DNA of 64,000 bases from Micromonospora sediminicola. GTDB lineage: Bacteria; Actinomycetota; Actinomycetes; Mycobacteriales; Micromonosporaceae. The stretch's first letter is position 1. The number at the start of each line of letters is the position of its first letter. The position numbers and the translations under genes were made by a program. Under the pieces are notes generated by a model. That model searched no databases, was not told the DNA's origin, and saw only the letters and a list, made by a program, of their open reading frames with translations. Below, in pieces: positions 47,457-56,409 of this stretch. The stretch spans positions 861,001 to 925,000 of the forward strand of contig NZ_FLRH01000004.1 of assembly GCF_900089585.1 (NCBI RefSeq), written 5' to 3'.

Positions 47457-48644
47457 CCCCGCCGGCCCGTCGGAACGCACCGGCGTCGCCCAACGCCGGA
47501 TCGGCAGGCCGAGCAGCAGCGCCAGGCTGATCCAGACGTACGTGTTGCTGCCCAGGAAGCCGTCCACCCCGGTGAAGTCCTTCTCCCAGGACCAGACGAT
47601 CCGGCTGCACAGCAGCGCGTAGCCGACCAGGGCGGCGGCCAGCAGCAGACGGCGGCGTCGGCCGCGCGCGGCCATGCCGTTGTCGACCAGCAGGATCAGC
47701 CCCGGCAGCAGCCAGACCAGGTGGTGCACCCAGGTCACCGGGCTGACCAGGCACATCACCGCGCCGGTCAGGGCCAGCCCGGTGGCCTCGTCGCCGGCGG
47801 CCACCGCCCGCCGGCACCGCCAACCCCAGATCACCAGCGTCACGAGTACGAGCAGCAGCCAGGCGATCGTGCTCGGGTGCTGCGGGTCCAGCCGGGCGAC
47901 CACCCCACGCAGCGACTGGTTGGAGACGAAGGCCAGCTCACCGACCCGGTCGGTGTTCCACAGCGCCTCGGTCCAGAACTCCCGGGAGGCGTCCGGGAAC
48001 AGACCGGCGGCCACCAGCGTGGCCACGGCGGCGGTGCCCACCGCGGTCGCGGCGGCCCGCCAGCGGCCGGTGACCAGCAGGTAGACGATGAAGATGCCCG
48101 GCGTCAGCTTGATCGCGGTGGCCAGTCCGATGCCCACGCCGGCCCAGCGGTTGCGCGCCGGCAACAGCCACAGCAGGTCCACCGCCACCAGGAAGAGCAG
48201 CAGCATGTTGACCTGGCCGAAGTTGACCGTCTCGCGCATCGGCTCGTACGCGGCGGCCAGGCAGAGCGCCACCGCGAGGGTGAACCAGCGGGTCCAGCCG
48301 GACCGGCGGGCCACCGGGTCCAGCAGCCACCAGATGACCACGGCGCTGACCAGCACCGTCGCGGTCACGCTCACCACGATCGCGGCGTTCCACGGCAGGT
48401 ACGCCATGGGCAGCATGACCAGCGCGGCGAACGGCGGGTAGGTGAAGCCGTACTGGGTGCCGGCCTTGAGGAAGTCGTAGATCTCCCCGCCGTCGTGCAC
48501 CCAGAAGGTCAACGCCCCGTAGTAGACGTTGAGGTCGAAGAAGCCGTGCCGCACCGCCGCCACGGAGAGGAACACGGTGACCGCCGCGGCGAGCGCCGCC
48601 ACGGCGGCGACCTGCGCGATCGTCCGCCCGGCACCCTGCGCCAC
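47355..48644 (-). CDS. GT87-family (DUF2029) polyprenyl-phosphate mannosyltransferase-like protein
   Basis: A ~429-residue polytopic protein with ten or more helices. The first loop has HGFFDLNVYYGALTFWVHDG (the D-x-x-x-Y motif of GT-C enzymes) and KAGTQYGFTYPPFAALVMLP. NFGQVNMLLLFLVAVDLLWL, GVGIGLATAIKLTPGIFIVY and SPVTWVHHLVWLLPGLILLV are family hallmarks. GT87 enzymes add mannose from polyprenyl-phosphate-mannose to lipoglycans or glycolipids outside the membrane. The start is uncertain (GTG 48644, 48650 or 48674); 48644 best fits the GAGGAGG ribosome site. The hydrophilic C-terminus runs antisense into the GNAT gene for 102 bases. Confidence 0.83.
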   Translation of the reverse strand: MAQGAGRTIAQVAAVAALAAAVTVFLSVAAVRHGFFDLNVYYGALTFWVHDGGEIYDFLKAGTQYGFTYPPFAALVMLPMAYLPWNAAIVVSVTATVLVSAVVIWWLLDPVARRSGWTRWFTLAVALCLAAAYEPMRETVNFGQVNMLLLFLVAVDLLWLLPARNRWAGVGIGLATAIKLTPGIFIVYLLVTGRWRAAATAVGTAAVATLVAAGLFPDASREFWTEALWNTDRVGELAFVSNQSLRGVVARLDPQHPSTIAWLLLVLVTLVIWGWRCRRAVAAGDEATGLALTGAVMCLVSPVTWVHHLVWLLPGLILLVDNGMAARGRRRRLLLAAALVGYALLCSRIVWSWEKDFTGVDGFLGSNTYVWISLALLLGLPIRRWATPVRSDGPAGSVVEPGGVAQLAEQDRGASAGQRHRIGGLLAVR

Positions 48645-48679
48645 CGTCACCCTCCTCGCCCTGCGTAGGCTCACGTGCC

Positions 48680-49282
48680 ATGGCTGCAGGCTACGTCCGC
48701 CCCGCGCGTCCCGAGGACGTCGCCGAGATCGCACGCATCCAGCTCGCGACCTGGCGGGTCGCGTACCGCCGGATCCTGCCCCGGCACGTGCTCGACAACC
48801 TGGACGAGGCCTACCTGGCCCGGCGGTGGAGCGCGGCGGTGCAGGAGCCGCCCTCGGGCGCGCACCGGGTGCTGGTCGCCGTCGAACAGGCCGCGCAATC
48901 CTATCTGGTGGGGTTCGCCGCCTCCGGTCCGGCCGACGCCGAGGCGCTCGCCCCGGGCGAGCCGGCCGACGCCCTCGCCTCGGGCGTGGTGGCGGTGACC
49001 GACCTGCTGGTCGAGCCCCGATGGGGCCGGCGGGGGCACGGCAGCCGGCTGCTCGCCGCCGCCGTCGAGCACTGGCGTACCGACCGCTTCACCCGGGCGG
49101 TGGCCTGGGCGTTCGACGCCGACGCGGCGACCCGGGCGTTCCTCGGCTCGACCGGCTGGGAGCCGGACGGCGCGACCCGGGCGCTGGACGTGGACGACAT
49201 GCTGGTTCCCCAGCTCCGGCTGCACGTGGCCGTTCCCGACGAGGCGGCGACGGACCCGGAGGGGTCTCCCGCCGACCGATGA
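48680..49282 (+). CDS. GNAT-family N-acetyltransferase
   Basis: A 200-residue acetyltransferase with YVRPARPEDVAEIARIQLAT, RILPRHVLDNLDEAYLARRW and the acetyl-CoA motif VEPRWGRRGHGSRLLAAAVE. The order and wording resemble the GNAT gene at 46905, suggesting an old duplication. Its substrate is unknown. ATG 48680 is divergent from the mannosyltransferase-like gene, with overlapping or abutting 5' ends. Confidence 0.86.
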   Translation: MAAGYVRPARPEDVAEIARIQLATWRVAYRRILPRHVLDNLDEAYLARRWSAAVQEPPSGAHRVLVAVEQAAQSYLVGFAASGPADAEALAPGEPADALASGVVAVTDLLVEPRWGRRGHGSRLLAAAVEHWRTDRFTRAVAWAFDADAATRAFLGSTGWEPDGATRALDVDDMLVPQLRLHVAVPDEAATDPEGSPADR

Positions 49283-49346
49283 GTTTCCGCCCCGGCACCG
49301 GTCCGACCCTGGTAGGCACGACACAGGCCAGAGTGAGGAGCGGATC

Positions 49347-49727
49347 ATGTTCGGCGACACGAAGGCGTTCAGCGGGTTCTCGGTGGACGACCCGGACCGG
49401 GCGCAGCGCTTCTACGCCGACGTGCTGGGGCTGCGGGTCTCCCGGGACGACGACATGGGCGGGATCCTGACGCTGCATCTGGCCGGCGACCGGCCGGTGC
49501 TCGTCTACCCGAAGCCCGACCACCGCCCGGCGAGCTACACCGTGCTCAACTTCCCCGTCCCGGACGTCGACCGGGCGGTCGACGGGTTGGTCGCGCGCGG
49601 CGTACGGCTGGAGCGGTACGACGGCATGCCGCAGGACGACAAGGGGATCATGCGCGGCAACGGGCCAACCATCGCCTGGTTCACCGATCCCGCCGGCAAC
49701 GTCATGTCGGTCATCGAGGAGAGCTGA
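49347..49727 (+). CDS. VOC-family (glyoxalase-like) protein
   Basis: A 126-residue single vicinal-oxygen-chelate protein: FSGFSVDDPDRAQRFYADVL, VLVYPKPDHRPASYTVLNFP, and IAWFTDPAGNVMSVIEE, with Asp-Pro-x-Gly-Asn before the last Glu. Such proteins are metal-dependent lyases/dioxygenases or resistance-type binders; the activity is not identifiable. ATG 49347 has a GAGCGGATC leader with only a weak ribosome site (GAGGAGCGG). It is followed by a strong terminator hairpin. Confidence 0.85.
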   Translation: MFGDTKAFSGFSVDDPDRAQRFYADVLGLRVSRDDDMGGILTLHLAGDRPVLVYPKPDHRPASYTVLNFPVPDVDRAVDGLVARGVRLERYDGMPQDDKGIMRGNGPTIAWFTDPAGNVMSVIEES

Positions 49728-49732
49728 GCCGG

Positions 49733-49772
49733 CGCGCTGGCGGTCCCGGCACGGGGCGGGACCGCCAGCGCG
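49733..49772. terminator. Perfect 16-bp hairpin between convergent genes
   Basis: Arms 49733-49748 and 49757-49772 (CGCGCTGGCGGTCCCG and its exact complement) with an 8-base loop. It lies between the VOC gene stop and the stop of the sugar permease gene. Confidence 0.88.
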
Positions 49773-49774
49773 GA

Positions 49775-50659
49775 TCAGCCCTTGTCCGCGCCCTCGTTGG
49801 CGCCGCGCACGAAGTAGCGCTGGAAGATGACGAAGAGCACCGCCACCGGGATGGTGGCCAGCAGCGCCGCGCCGAGCTTCAGCGGATACTGGGTGCCCTT
49901 GCCGAGCGAGCCGCTGACCAGGTCGGCCAGTCCGCGCGGCAGCGTGAACAGATCCGGGTCCTGGACCGAGACGAGGCTGTGCGGGAACTCGTTCCAGGAT
50001 CCCTGGAACGACAGGATGGTCAGCGTGATCAGCGCCGGCCGGGCCATCGGCAGCACCACCGACCAGAACGTGCGGAAGACCCCGGCGCCGTCGATCCGGG
50101 CCGCCTCCTCGACGCTGACCGGGATCGACTCGAAGAACTGCTTCATGATGAACACGCCCGCCGCGTCGGCGAGCAGCGGCACGATCAGGCCGGCGTAACT
50201 GTCGTAGAGGCCGATCTGCTTGAGCACCAGGAACTTCGGGATCAGCAGCACCACGCCCGGCACCGCCATCACCGCGATGACGGCGGCGAACAGCCCGGCC
50301 CGGCCCCGGAACCGCAGCCGGGCCAGCGCGTAGCCGGCGAGCGAGTCGAAGAACACCCGGCCGAGCGTGACCAGCACGGTGACCAGCAGCGAGTTGCCGA
50401 GCCAGAGCGGGAAGTTGGTGCCGGAGAAGATCCGCTCGAAGCCGGCCAGCGTGAGCGGGTCGGGGAACGGCGACAGCGGGTTGGCCGCCGCGTCCGGCTC
50501 GGTCTTGAGCGAGTTGCCGAGCTGGATCACGAACGGGTAGAGGAAGACCAGCCCGAAGAAGATCAGAACCGCGTACCCGAGGACGCGATTGACCCGGGCG
50601 CGCGTCCCGCGGTCGCCGCGGCGGGCGACGGGCGCCGGCCGGTCGGTCAGCACGGCCAT
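49775..50659 (-). CDS. Sugar ABC transporter permease, MalG type
   Basis: A 294-residue, six-helix permease of the MalG/CUT1 class. It begins with VLGYAVLIFFGLVFLYPFVI. The cytoplasmic EAA loop is VSVEEAARIDGAGVFRTFWS and VLPMARPALITLTILSFQGS, which contacts the ATPase. It pairs with the MalF-type subunit one base upstream. No ATP-binding subunit is encoded in the cluster, so a shared ATPase (MsiK type) encoded elsewhere is likely. ATG 50659. Confidence 0.9.
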   Translation of the reverse strand: MAVLTDRPAPVARRGDRGTRARVNRVLGYAVLIFFGLVFLYPFVIQLGNSLKTEPDAAANPLSPFPDPLTLAGFERIFSGTNFPLWLGNSLLVTVLVTLGRVFFDSLAGYALARLRFRGRAGLFAAVIAVMAVPGVVLLIPKFLVLKQIGLYDSYAGLIVPLLADAAGVFIMKQFFESIPVSVEEAARIDGAGVFRTFWSVVLPMARPALITLTILSFQGSWNEFPHSLVSVQDPDLFTLPRGLADLVSGSLGKGTQYPLKLGAALLATIPVAVLFVIFQRYFVRGANEGADKG

Positions 50660-50660
50660 G

Positions 50661-51779
50661 TCAGGACCCCTCCGGTACGCGTCGACGCCACCACCGGCCG
50701 CGCCGGGGACCGTCCCGGTCGGCCATCAGCCGGCGCTGGAACAGGGTGAGCAGGATGATGATCAGGAACAGCACGAACGAGATGGCCGCGCCGGACCCGT
50801 AGTCGAAGTCCCGGAACGCGGTCCGGTACGAAAGGTACGCCGGGGTGAGCGTGGTCTTGGCCGGGTCGCCCTGGCTCATCACGTACACCTGGTCGAAGAC
50901 CTGCCAGGAGCCGATCAGTCCCAGGGTGACCACGAGGAACGTGGTGGGCTTGATCAGCGGCAGGGTGACGTAGCGGAAGCGCTGCCAGCGGCTGGCGCCG
51001 TCGAGCGTGCTGGCCTCGTCCAGCGCCACTGGCACGTTCTGCAGGGCGGCCAGGTACATCAGCATGAACGTGCCCGAGGTGGTCCAGATGACCAGGCAGA
51101 TGATCGACGTCATGGCGACGCTCGGCCCGGAGAGCCAGTCCCACCAGGTCAGCCCGAGCGGGCCGCCGGAGGTGAGCGCGGCCGGCGGCTCGTTCATCCC
51201 GAACGCGCCGAACAGCAGGTGCAGCACGCCCCGACCGTCGGCGAACCACTCGGGGCCGTCGAGACCGAGCAGGCCGAGCAGCCGGTTGACCGCGCCGGAG
51301 TTGGCGAACAGGAAGAGGAACACCACGCTGATCGCCACCGAGCTGGTGACCGACGGGAAGTAGAAGGCGCTGCGGAAGAAGCCCTTCCCCTTGAGCAGCC
51401 GGTTGTTCACCACCAGGGCGAGACCGAGAGCGAGCACGGTCTGCACCGGCACGACGATCCCGACGTAGTAGATGTTGTTGCGGATGGCGGTCATGAAGTC
51501 GCGGCGGGCGAGTCCGTCCTCGGTGAACAGCCGCGAGTAGTTGTCGCCGCCGACGAACGGCACGTCGCCGGTGAACGGGCTGCCCTGGCCGTTCCAGTCG
51601 GTGAGGCTCACCCAGAGCGCCATCAGGATCGGCAGCAGCAGGAAGAGCCCGAGGATCACGATCACCGGCGCGACGAAGAGCCAGCCGGCGAGGTTCTCGT
51701 TGCCGCGGATACCGCCGCGGCGGCGGCGCGGCGGGCCGGCCGAGGCGGTGCCCGGCGCGGCGAGCGTGTCCGTTGCCAC
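50661..51779 (-). CDS. Sugar ABC transporter permease, MalF type
   Basis: A 372-residue permease with about six helices. The N-terminal ~35 residues are disordered and Arg-rich. Helix one is LAGWLFVAPVIVILGLFLLL. A long periplasmic segment with WVSLTDWNGQGSPFTGDVPF and the insert around residues 170-200 follows. The EAA loop is ALDEASTLDGASRWQRFRYV. It combines with the MalG-type subunit to translocate oligosaccharide. The gap upstream to the binding-protein gene holds a dispersed inverted repeat at 51805-51860. Confidence 0.9.
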   Translation of the reverse strand: MATDTLAAPGTASAGPPRRRRGGIRGNENLAGWLFVAPVIVILGLFLLLPILMALWVSLTDWNGQGSPFTGDVPFVGGDNYSRLFTEDGLARRDFMTAIRNNIYYVGIVVPVQTVLALGLALVVNNRLLKGKGFFRSAFYFPSVTSSVAISVVFLFLFANSGAVNRLLGLLGLDGPEWFADGRGVLHLLFGAFGMNEPPAALTSGGPLGLTWWDWLSGPSVAMTSIICLVIWTTSGTFMLMYLAALQNVPVALDEASTLDGASRWQRFRYVTLPLIKPTTFLVVTLGLIGSWQVFDQVYVMSQGDPAKTTLTPAYLSYRTAFRDFDYGSGAAISFVLFLIIILLTLFQRRLMADRDGPRRGRWWRRRVPEGS

Positions 51780-51804
51780 TCCCTCTCCCTTCCCGGGGGA
51801 GGTG

Positions 51805-51860
51805 AAAGGAAGGGCCCCCTCTTAACACCCGTCTGTTAACAAGGGGCCCCTCCTTACACC
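51805..51860. repeat. GGAAGGGCCCC dispersed repeat, inverted pair
   Basis: Unit 51805-51830 (GGAAGGGCCCCCTCTTAAC core) shares 24 consecutive bases with the copy at 4956. A second unit lies inverted at 51835-51860 (GTTAACAAGGGGCCCCTCC). The two can pair over 19 positions with three mismatches. It sits between the binding-protein stop and the MalF-type start. Confidence 0.85.
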
Positions 51861-53108
51861 TCAGCCGCCGAGCGCCGCCTTGGCGTTCTTGTCGAAGTTG
51901 GCCAGGATGGTCTTCGGGTCGCCGGTGGCCAGGCCCTGGAGGCCGGCCTCCAGGTCACGCAGCACGCTGTCCATCTTCGGCGCGTTCACCGGACCCTGGG
52001 CGTACGCGGCGCCGTCGATGAACGGCTTGTCGGCCGGGAAGGCGCTGGTGTACTGGCCGCTGACGGACTGGCGGGACGGCATCACGCCGAACGCCTTGGC
52101 GAACGCCATCTGCTGCTCGCCGGCGGTCATCGCCTCGACGAACTTGATCGCCTGCTCCTTGTACTTGGACTTGGCGGCGATGCCCCAGCACTGGGTGAAG
52201 GAGAGCGTCCCCTGGCCCTTGGGACCGGCCGGCAGCGGGACGACCTTGTACTTCACCTTCGGGAAGTCGTTCTGCAGGGCGCCCTTGATCCAGTTGCCCT
52301 CGATGGTCATCACGGCCTTGCCCTTGCCGAACGCCTCACCGGACCAGCCGGAGTCGAGCTGCTTGGGGAACTTCGCGTAGCCGTTGGTGAGCAGCGACTT
52401 GACGTACTGGAGGGCCTGGAGGTTCTCCGGGGTGTCGGCGGTCGGCTGCTTGCCGTCGGCGCTCATCAGCCAGCCGCCGTTCTGCACCAGGAACGCGCCG
52501 ATGCGGTCCCGGGTGTCGCCGAGCGCGAGCGCCACCTGGCCCTTCGCCTTGATCTTCTGGCTGACGGCGGTGAGCTGGTCCCAGGTGGTCGGCACGTCCG
52601 CGTCGGTCAGGCCGGCCTTGGTCCACAGGTCGGTGTTGATCTGGAGCGCCAGGGTGGAGAAGTCCTTGGGCGCGCAGTAGAGCTTGCCGTCGTAGGTGAA
52701 CGCGGTGCGCAGGCTCTCGTAGAAGTCACCGGTGTTGCTCACCTTGTCGCCGTACGGCTCCAGCGCCCCGACGCTGGCGAAGTCCGCGAACCGGGCCGCG
52801 TCGACGTAGAAGACGTCCGGCGGGGTGCCGCCGGCCAGCGCCTGGCCGAGCTGCTGGGTGAGGTCCTGGGCCGGGGTGACGGTGGCGGTGTTGCCGGAGG
52901 AGCCGGCCCACTTCGCGGCGGCCTCCTGCACGGCCTTGGTCTCGGCGTCGCCGGAGGAGCCGATCAGGATCTGCAGGCTGGCCGGGCCGCTGGACTGCTT
53001 GGTGTCGCCGGCCGAGTCGTCGAAGCCGCTGCCGCAGGCGGCGGAGCCGAGCAGCGCGACGGCGGCGACGCCCGCCAACGCGGCCCGGGTGATCGTGCGA
53101 GGTGTCAT
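51861..53108 (-). CDS. Sugar ABC transporter substrate-binding lipoprotein
   Basis: A 415-residue extracellular family-1 solute-binding protein. It has a lipoprotein signal (RAALAGVAAVALLGSAACGS, with the lipobox Cys at residue 25). Typical parts are WDQLTAVSQKIKAKGQVALA, GKAVMTIEGNWIKGALQND and ALGGSC-terminal helices. It captures a sugar or oligosaccharide for the MalF/MalG pair. It lies 25 bases after the LacI-type regulator gene. A hairpin-forming repeat after its stop could raise its expression over the permeases. Confidence 0.92.
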   Translation of the reverse strand: MTPRTITRAALAGVAAVALLGSAACGSGFDDSAGDTKQSSGPASLQILIGSSGDAETKAVQEAAAKWAGSSGNTATVTPAQDLTQQLGQALAGGTPPDVFYVDAARFADFASVGALEPYGDKVSNTGDFYESLRTAFTYDGKLYCAPKDFSTLALQINTDLWTKAGLTDADVPTTWDQLTAVSQKIKAKGQVALALGDTRDRIGAFLVQNGGWLMSADGKQPTADTPENLQALQYVKSLLTNGYAKFPKQLDSGWSGEAFGKGKAVMTIEGNWIKGALQNDFPKVKYKVVPLPAGPKGQGTLSFTQCWGIAAKSKYKEQAIKFVEAMTAGEQQMAFAKAFGVMPSRQSVSGQYTSAFPADKPFIDGAAYAQGPVNAPKMDSVLRDLEAGLQGLATGDPKTILANFDKNAKAALGG

Positions 53109-53133
53109 CTGATTCTCCTGGTGGGGGATGGGA

Positions 53134-54123
53134 TCACGCCGAGTGCCGCAGCACCAGCGAGGGACTCAGCAGCAGCTGGGGGTCGCGCTGCTGCCCGTCG
53201 AGCAGCCCGGTGAGCAGCTCGACGCAGCGGGCGGCGGCCTCACCGAGCGGTTGGCTGACGCTGCTCAGCCCGACCGCGGCGGCCACCGGGGTGTCGTCGA
53301 AGCCGACGACGGCGACGTCGGTCGCCGTCTCGCGCGCGGCCTGCCACGCGCCGAGCGCCAGCGAGTCGCTGGCGCAGACCACGGCGGTCGGCGGCGCGTC
53401 GAGGGCGAGCAACGCGCGCAACTCGCGCGCCCCCTCGGCGATGCCGTCCTCGGTGGCGCGGTCCGCCGCGGCGCCGTCCAGGCCGACCTCCGCCATCGTG
53501 GTACGCCAGCCGGCGCGCCGGTCGTCGCCGACGCCGGAGCCGGCGGGCCAGCCGAGGAAGGCGATCCGGCGGTGACCGGCGGTGAGCAGGTGCCGGGTGG
53601 CCTGGGCGGTGCCGGCGGCGCCGTCCACGTCGACCCAGGGGTGGGCGTCCGGTGCGTCCCAGGGCCGGCCGAAGGTCACGAACGGCACCTCGCGCTCGGC
53701 CAGCCACGCGGTGCGCGGGTCACCGTGCTTGGTGCCGGTGAGCACGAACGCGTCCAGGTCGTACGCGCCGAGCAGGGCGTCGTAGGTGGCGATCTCCTGG
53801 TCGTCGTCGCGGGCGGTGTAGAGCAGGACCCGGTAGCCGCCGGCGTCGGCGGTCTCGGTGAGGCCGTGCAGGAAGCGGTCGAGCACCGAGCCGTTGATGC
53901 CGTCCCGGGTGGGTTCGATGCGGACGGCGATGAGCCGGGACCGGCCGGTCCGCATCTGCCGGGCGGCCTGGTTGGCCCGGTAGCCGAGCGCCGTGATCGC
54001 CTCCCGTACCCGCTGCCGGGTGTCCTCGCGGACGATGTGCGGCGCGTTGAGCACGTTGGAGACGGTCTGCCGGCTGACCTGGGCGTGCCGGGCCACCGTC
54101 GCGATGGTTACCTTTTCTCCCAC
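53134..54123 (-). CDS. LacI-family transcriptional repressor
   Basis: A 329-residue LacI regulator. The helix-turn-helix is VTIATVARHAQVSRQTVSNV followed by the hinge LNAPHIVREDTRQRVREAIT. A periplasmic-binding-like effector domain (residues ~60-329, with IAFLGWPAGSGVGDDRRAGW and VVGFDDTPVAAAVGLSSVSQ) follows. It most likely controls its own operon (regulator-binding protein-permeases) and the divergent debranching-type gene. GTG 54123 is preceded by a GAGAGGGA ribosome site; a 41-residue longer frame would run through the operator and was rejected. Confidence 0.9.
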   Translation of the reverse strand: MGEKVTIATVARHAQVSRQTVSNVLNAPHIVREDTRQRVREAITALGYRANQAARQMRTGRSRLIAVRIEPTRDGINGSVLDRFLHGLTETADAGGYRVLLYTARDDDQEIATYDALLGAYDLDAFVLTGTKHGDPRTAWLAEREVPFVTFGRPWDAPDAHPWVDVDGAAGTAQATRHLLTAGHRRIAFLGWPAGSGVGDDRRAGWRTTMAEVGLDGAAADRATEDGIAEGARELRALLALDAPPTAVVCASDSLALGAWQAARETATDVAVVGFDDTPVAAAVGLSSVSQPLGEAAARCVELLTGLLDGQQRDPQLLLSPSLVLRHSA

Positions 54124-54170
54124 GAAATCCCTCTCGCCGCCTTGAACGATCCAATCCCGATGGGGCAGGA

Positions 54171-54184
54171 TTAGAACGTTCAAA
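54171..54184. promoter_or_regulatory. Putative LacI-type operator
   Basis: TTAGAACGTTCAAA is symmetric at 12 of 14 positions around a central CG, the usual LacI-family operator form. It lies in the 146-base gap between the divergent lacI-type and glucosidase genes. A related half site (TTGAACG) is at 54142 and a weaker GGAATGTTTC at 54191. Binding by the adjacent regulator is inferred from position. Confidence 0.6.
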
Positions 54185-54269
54185 GTTTCTGGAATGTTTC
54201 GCACTTTGCACCGGCCGCGGTCATCTGTCAAGACGTCCGTCGCCACCGATCAGCACCAGGAGTCCCCTC

Positions 54270-56369
54270 GTGACCGAACGCCACCTCCAACCGCTGCTGC
54301 ACGACCTGGTCGGCGTGGTGCACGCCCCCACGAGCGCGCTCGGCGACGCGGCCGGTCAGCTCCGGCCGCACGGCGTCCAGGGCGTCTTCCACGCCGACGC
54401 CCGGGTGCTCTCCCGCGCCGAGCTGCGCCTCGACGACCGCGAGCCGGAGTCGATCGGCGGCGGCGCGGTCGGCCCGCACGGCGCCCGCTTCGTCGGCCTG
54501 GCCCGCTGGCTCGGCGACCCCACCCCCGACCCCACCGTCCGTGTCGACCGCATCCGGCAGGCCGGCGCGCGCGGGCTGACCGAGGAGATCGTCGTGACGT
54601 CCACCGCCGCCGAGCCGGTGCGCACCACGGTCACCGTCGACCTGGCCTGCGACCTCGCCCCGGTCGAGCAGGTCAAGGCCGGCCACGCCGGCCAGCCGCT
54701 GGAGGCCAAGGCCGGGGAGCCGGGCCGGGTGCAGTGGGCCGCCGACGGCCTCACCGTGACCGTGACCGGCGCGGACGCCACCGTGGACGCCGCCGGCGAA
54801 CGCGCCGTCGCGCCGCGCCTGAGCTGGCCGGTCACCGTCGACCCGGGCGCCTCGGTCACGCTGCGCTGGCGGCTCGACGTCGCCGACCCACGGGCCGTGG
54901 TGAGCGCCGCGCCGGCCGCCGCGAGCTGGGCCGAGCCACGGGTCGACGCCGACGACCGCCGCCTGCTGCGGCTGCTCGACCGGTCCCTGGCCGACCTGCG
55001 CGGGCTGCGGCTGGCCGAGCCGGCACACCCGGAGGACGTCTTCCTCGGCGCCGGCGTGCCCTGGTTCCTCACCCTGTTCGGCCGGGACAGCCTCTGGGCC
55101 GCCCGGATGATGCTGCCGCTCGGCACCGACCTGGCCGCCGGCACGCTGCGGGTGCTGGCCCGACGGCAGGGCACCCGGGTCGACCCGGCCACCGGCGAGC
55201 AGCCCGGCAAGATCCTGCACGAGCTGCGCCGCCACGAGCTGTCCTTCGACAACGGGATGCGGCTGCCGCCCGCCTACTACGGCACCGTCGACGCGACCAT
55301 GCTCTGGGTCGGGCTGCTGCACGACGCCTGGCGCTGGGGCCTGCCCGCCGACCAGGTCGAGCCGCTGCTGCCGCATCTGGAGGCGGCGCTGCGCTGGCTC
55401 GACGAACACGCAGACGCCGACGGCGACGGCTTCGTCGAGTACATCGACACCACCGGCCACGGCCTGGCCAACCAGGGCTGGAAGGACTCCGGCGACGCGG
55501 TGCGCTTCCGGGACGCCCGACTCGCCGCGCCGCCGATCGTGCTGGCCGAGGTGCAGGGGTACGCGCACCAGGCCGCGACCAACGGCGCCGACCTGCTGGA
55601 CGCGTTCGGCCGCCCGGGCGCGGACCGCTGGCGCGCCTACGCCGACCGGCTCGCCGAGCGGTTCCGCGCCGCGTTCTGGGTGGACGGTCGCCACGGTCCG
55701 CAGCCGGCGCTGGCGCTGGACCGGGACAAGCGCCCGGTGGACTCACTGACCAGCAACATCGGGCACCTGCTCGGCACCGGCCTGCTGTCGGACGCCGAGT
55801 CGACGCAGGTCGCGGCGCTGCTCTCCACCGAGGCGCTGGCCGGCGGCTTCGGCCTGCGCACCATGTCCACCGACGACGCCGGGTTCAGCCCGCTGTCCTA
55901 CCACTGCGGGTCGATCTGGGCCCACGACACCGCGATCGTGCTCGCCGGGCTGGCCCGCGCCGGGCACCGCGCGGCCGCGCTGCGGCTCGCCGACGGTCTG
56001 CTCGCCGCCGCCGAGGCGTTCGACTACCGCCTCCCCGAGCTGTACGGCGGGGACGACCGGTCGGCCCTCGGTCGGCCCGTGCCGTACCCGGCGGCCTGCC
56101 GTCCGCAGGCCTGGTCGGCGGCGGCGGCCGTGCTGCTGCTCCAAGCCGGCCTGGGCGTCTACCCGGACGTGCCGAACGGCCGCGTCGACCTGCGCCCGTT
56201 GGCCGGGCCCGAGCTGGGCGCGCTGAGCGCGGCCGGCCTGCGGATCGCCGGCTCCCCGGTCACAGTCTCGGTCGACCACACCGGCCACCCCACCCTGACC
56301 GACCTCCCCGCCGCCCTGCACATCCCCACCCCCCGCCCACCCGCCGAAACCCCTCTCCCCCGCCCCTGA
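54270..56369 (+). CDS. Glycogen-debranching-type (amylo-alpha-1,6-glucosidase-like) protein
   Basis: A 699-residue protein. An N-terminal glycogen-debranching-enzyme beta domain (residues ~5-240, with GVQGVFHADARVLSRAELRL) is joined to an (alpha/alpha)6 barrel (residues ~250-670). The barrel shows GVPWFLTLFGRDSLWAARMM, YYGTVDATMLWVGLLHDAW, GLANQGWKDSGDAVRFRD and AACRPQAWSAAAAVLLLQ, matching GH15/GH63-like debranching folds with Asp in GRDS and WKDSGD. It has no signal peptide. Regulation with the divergent sugar transporter suggests cytoplasmic processing of the imported glycan. GTG 54270 follows CAGGAG. Confidence 0.87.
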   Translation: MTERHLQPLLHDLVGVVHAPTSALGDAAGQLRPHGVQGVFHADARVLSRAELRLDDREPESIGGGAVGPHGARFVGLARWLGDPTPDPTVRVDRIRQAGARGLTEEIVVTSTAAEPVRTTVTVDLACDLAPVEQVKAGHAGQPLEAKAGEPGRVQWAADGLTVTVTGADATVDAAGERAVAPRLSWPVTVDPGASVTLRWRLDVADPRAVVSAAPAAASWAEPRVDADDRRLLRLLDRSLADLRGLRLAEPAHPEDVFLGAGVPWFLTLFGRDSLWAARMMLPLGTDLAAGTLRVLARRQGTRVDPATGEQPGKILHELRRHELSFDNGMRLPPAYYGTVDATMLWVGLLHDAWRWGLPADQVEPLLPHLEAALRWLDEHADADGDGFVEYIDTTGHGLANQGWKDSGDAVRFRDARLAAPPIVLAEVQGYAHQAATNGADLLDAFGRPGADRWRAYADRLAERFRAAFWVDGRHGPQPALALDRDKRPVDSLTSNIGHLLGTGLLSDAESTQVAALLSTEALAGGFGLRTMSTDDAGFSPLSYHCGSIWAHDTAIVLAGLARAGHRAAALRLADGLLAAAEAFDYRLPELYGGDDRSALGRPVPYPAACRPQAWSAAAAVLLLQAGLGVYPDVPNGRVDLRPLAGPELGALSAAGLRIAGSPVTVSVDHTGHPTLTDLPAALHIPTPRPPAETPLPRP

Positions 56370-56409
56370 TCCCCCAGCAACCGCGCCGCGCCGCGCCCAC
56401 CTCACTTCG

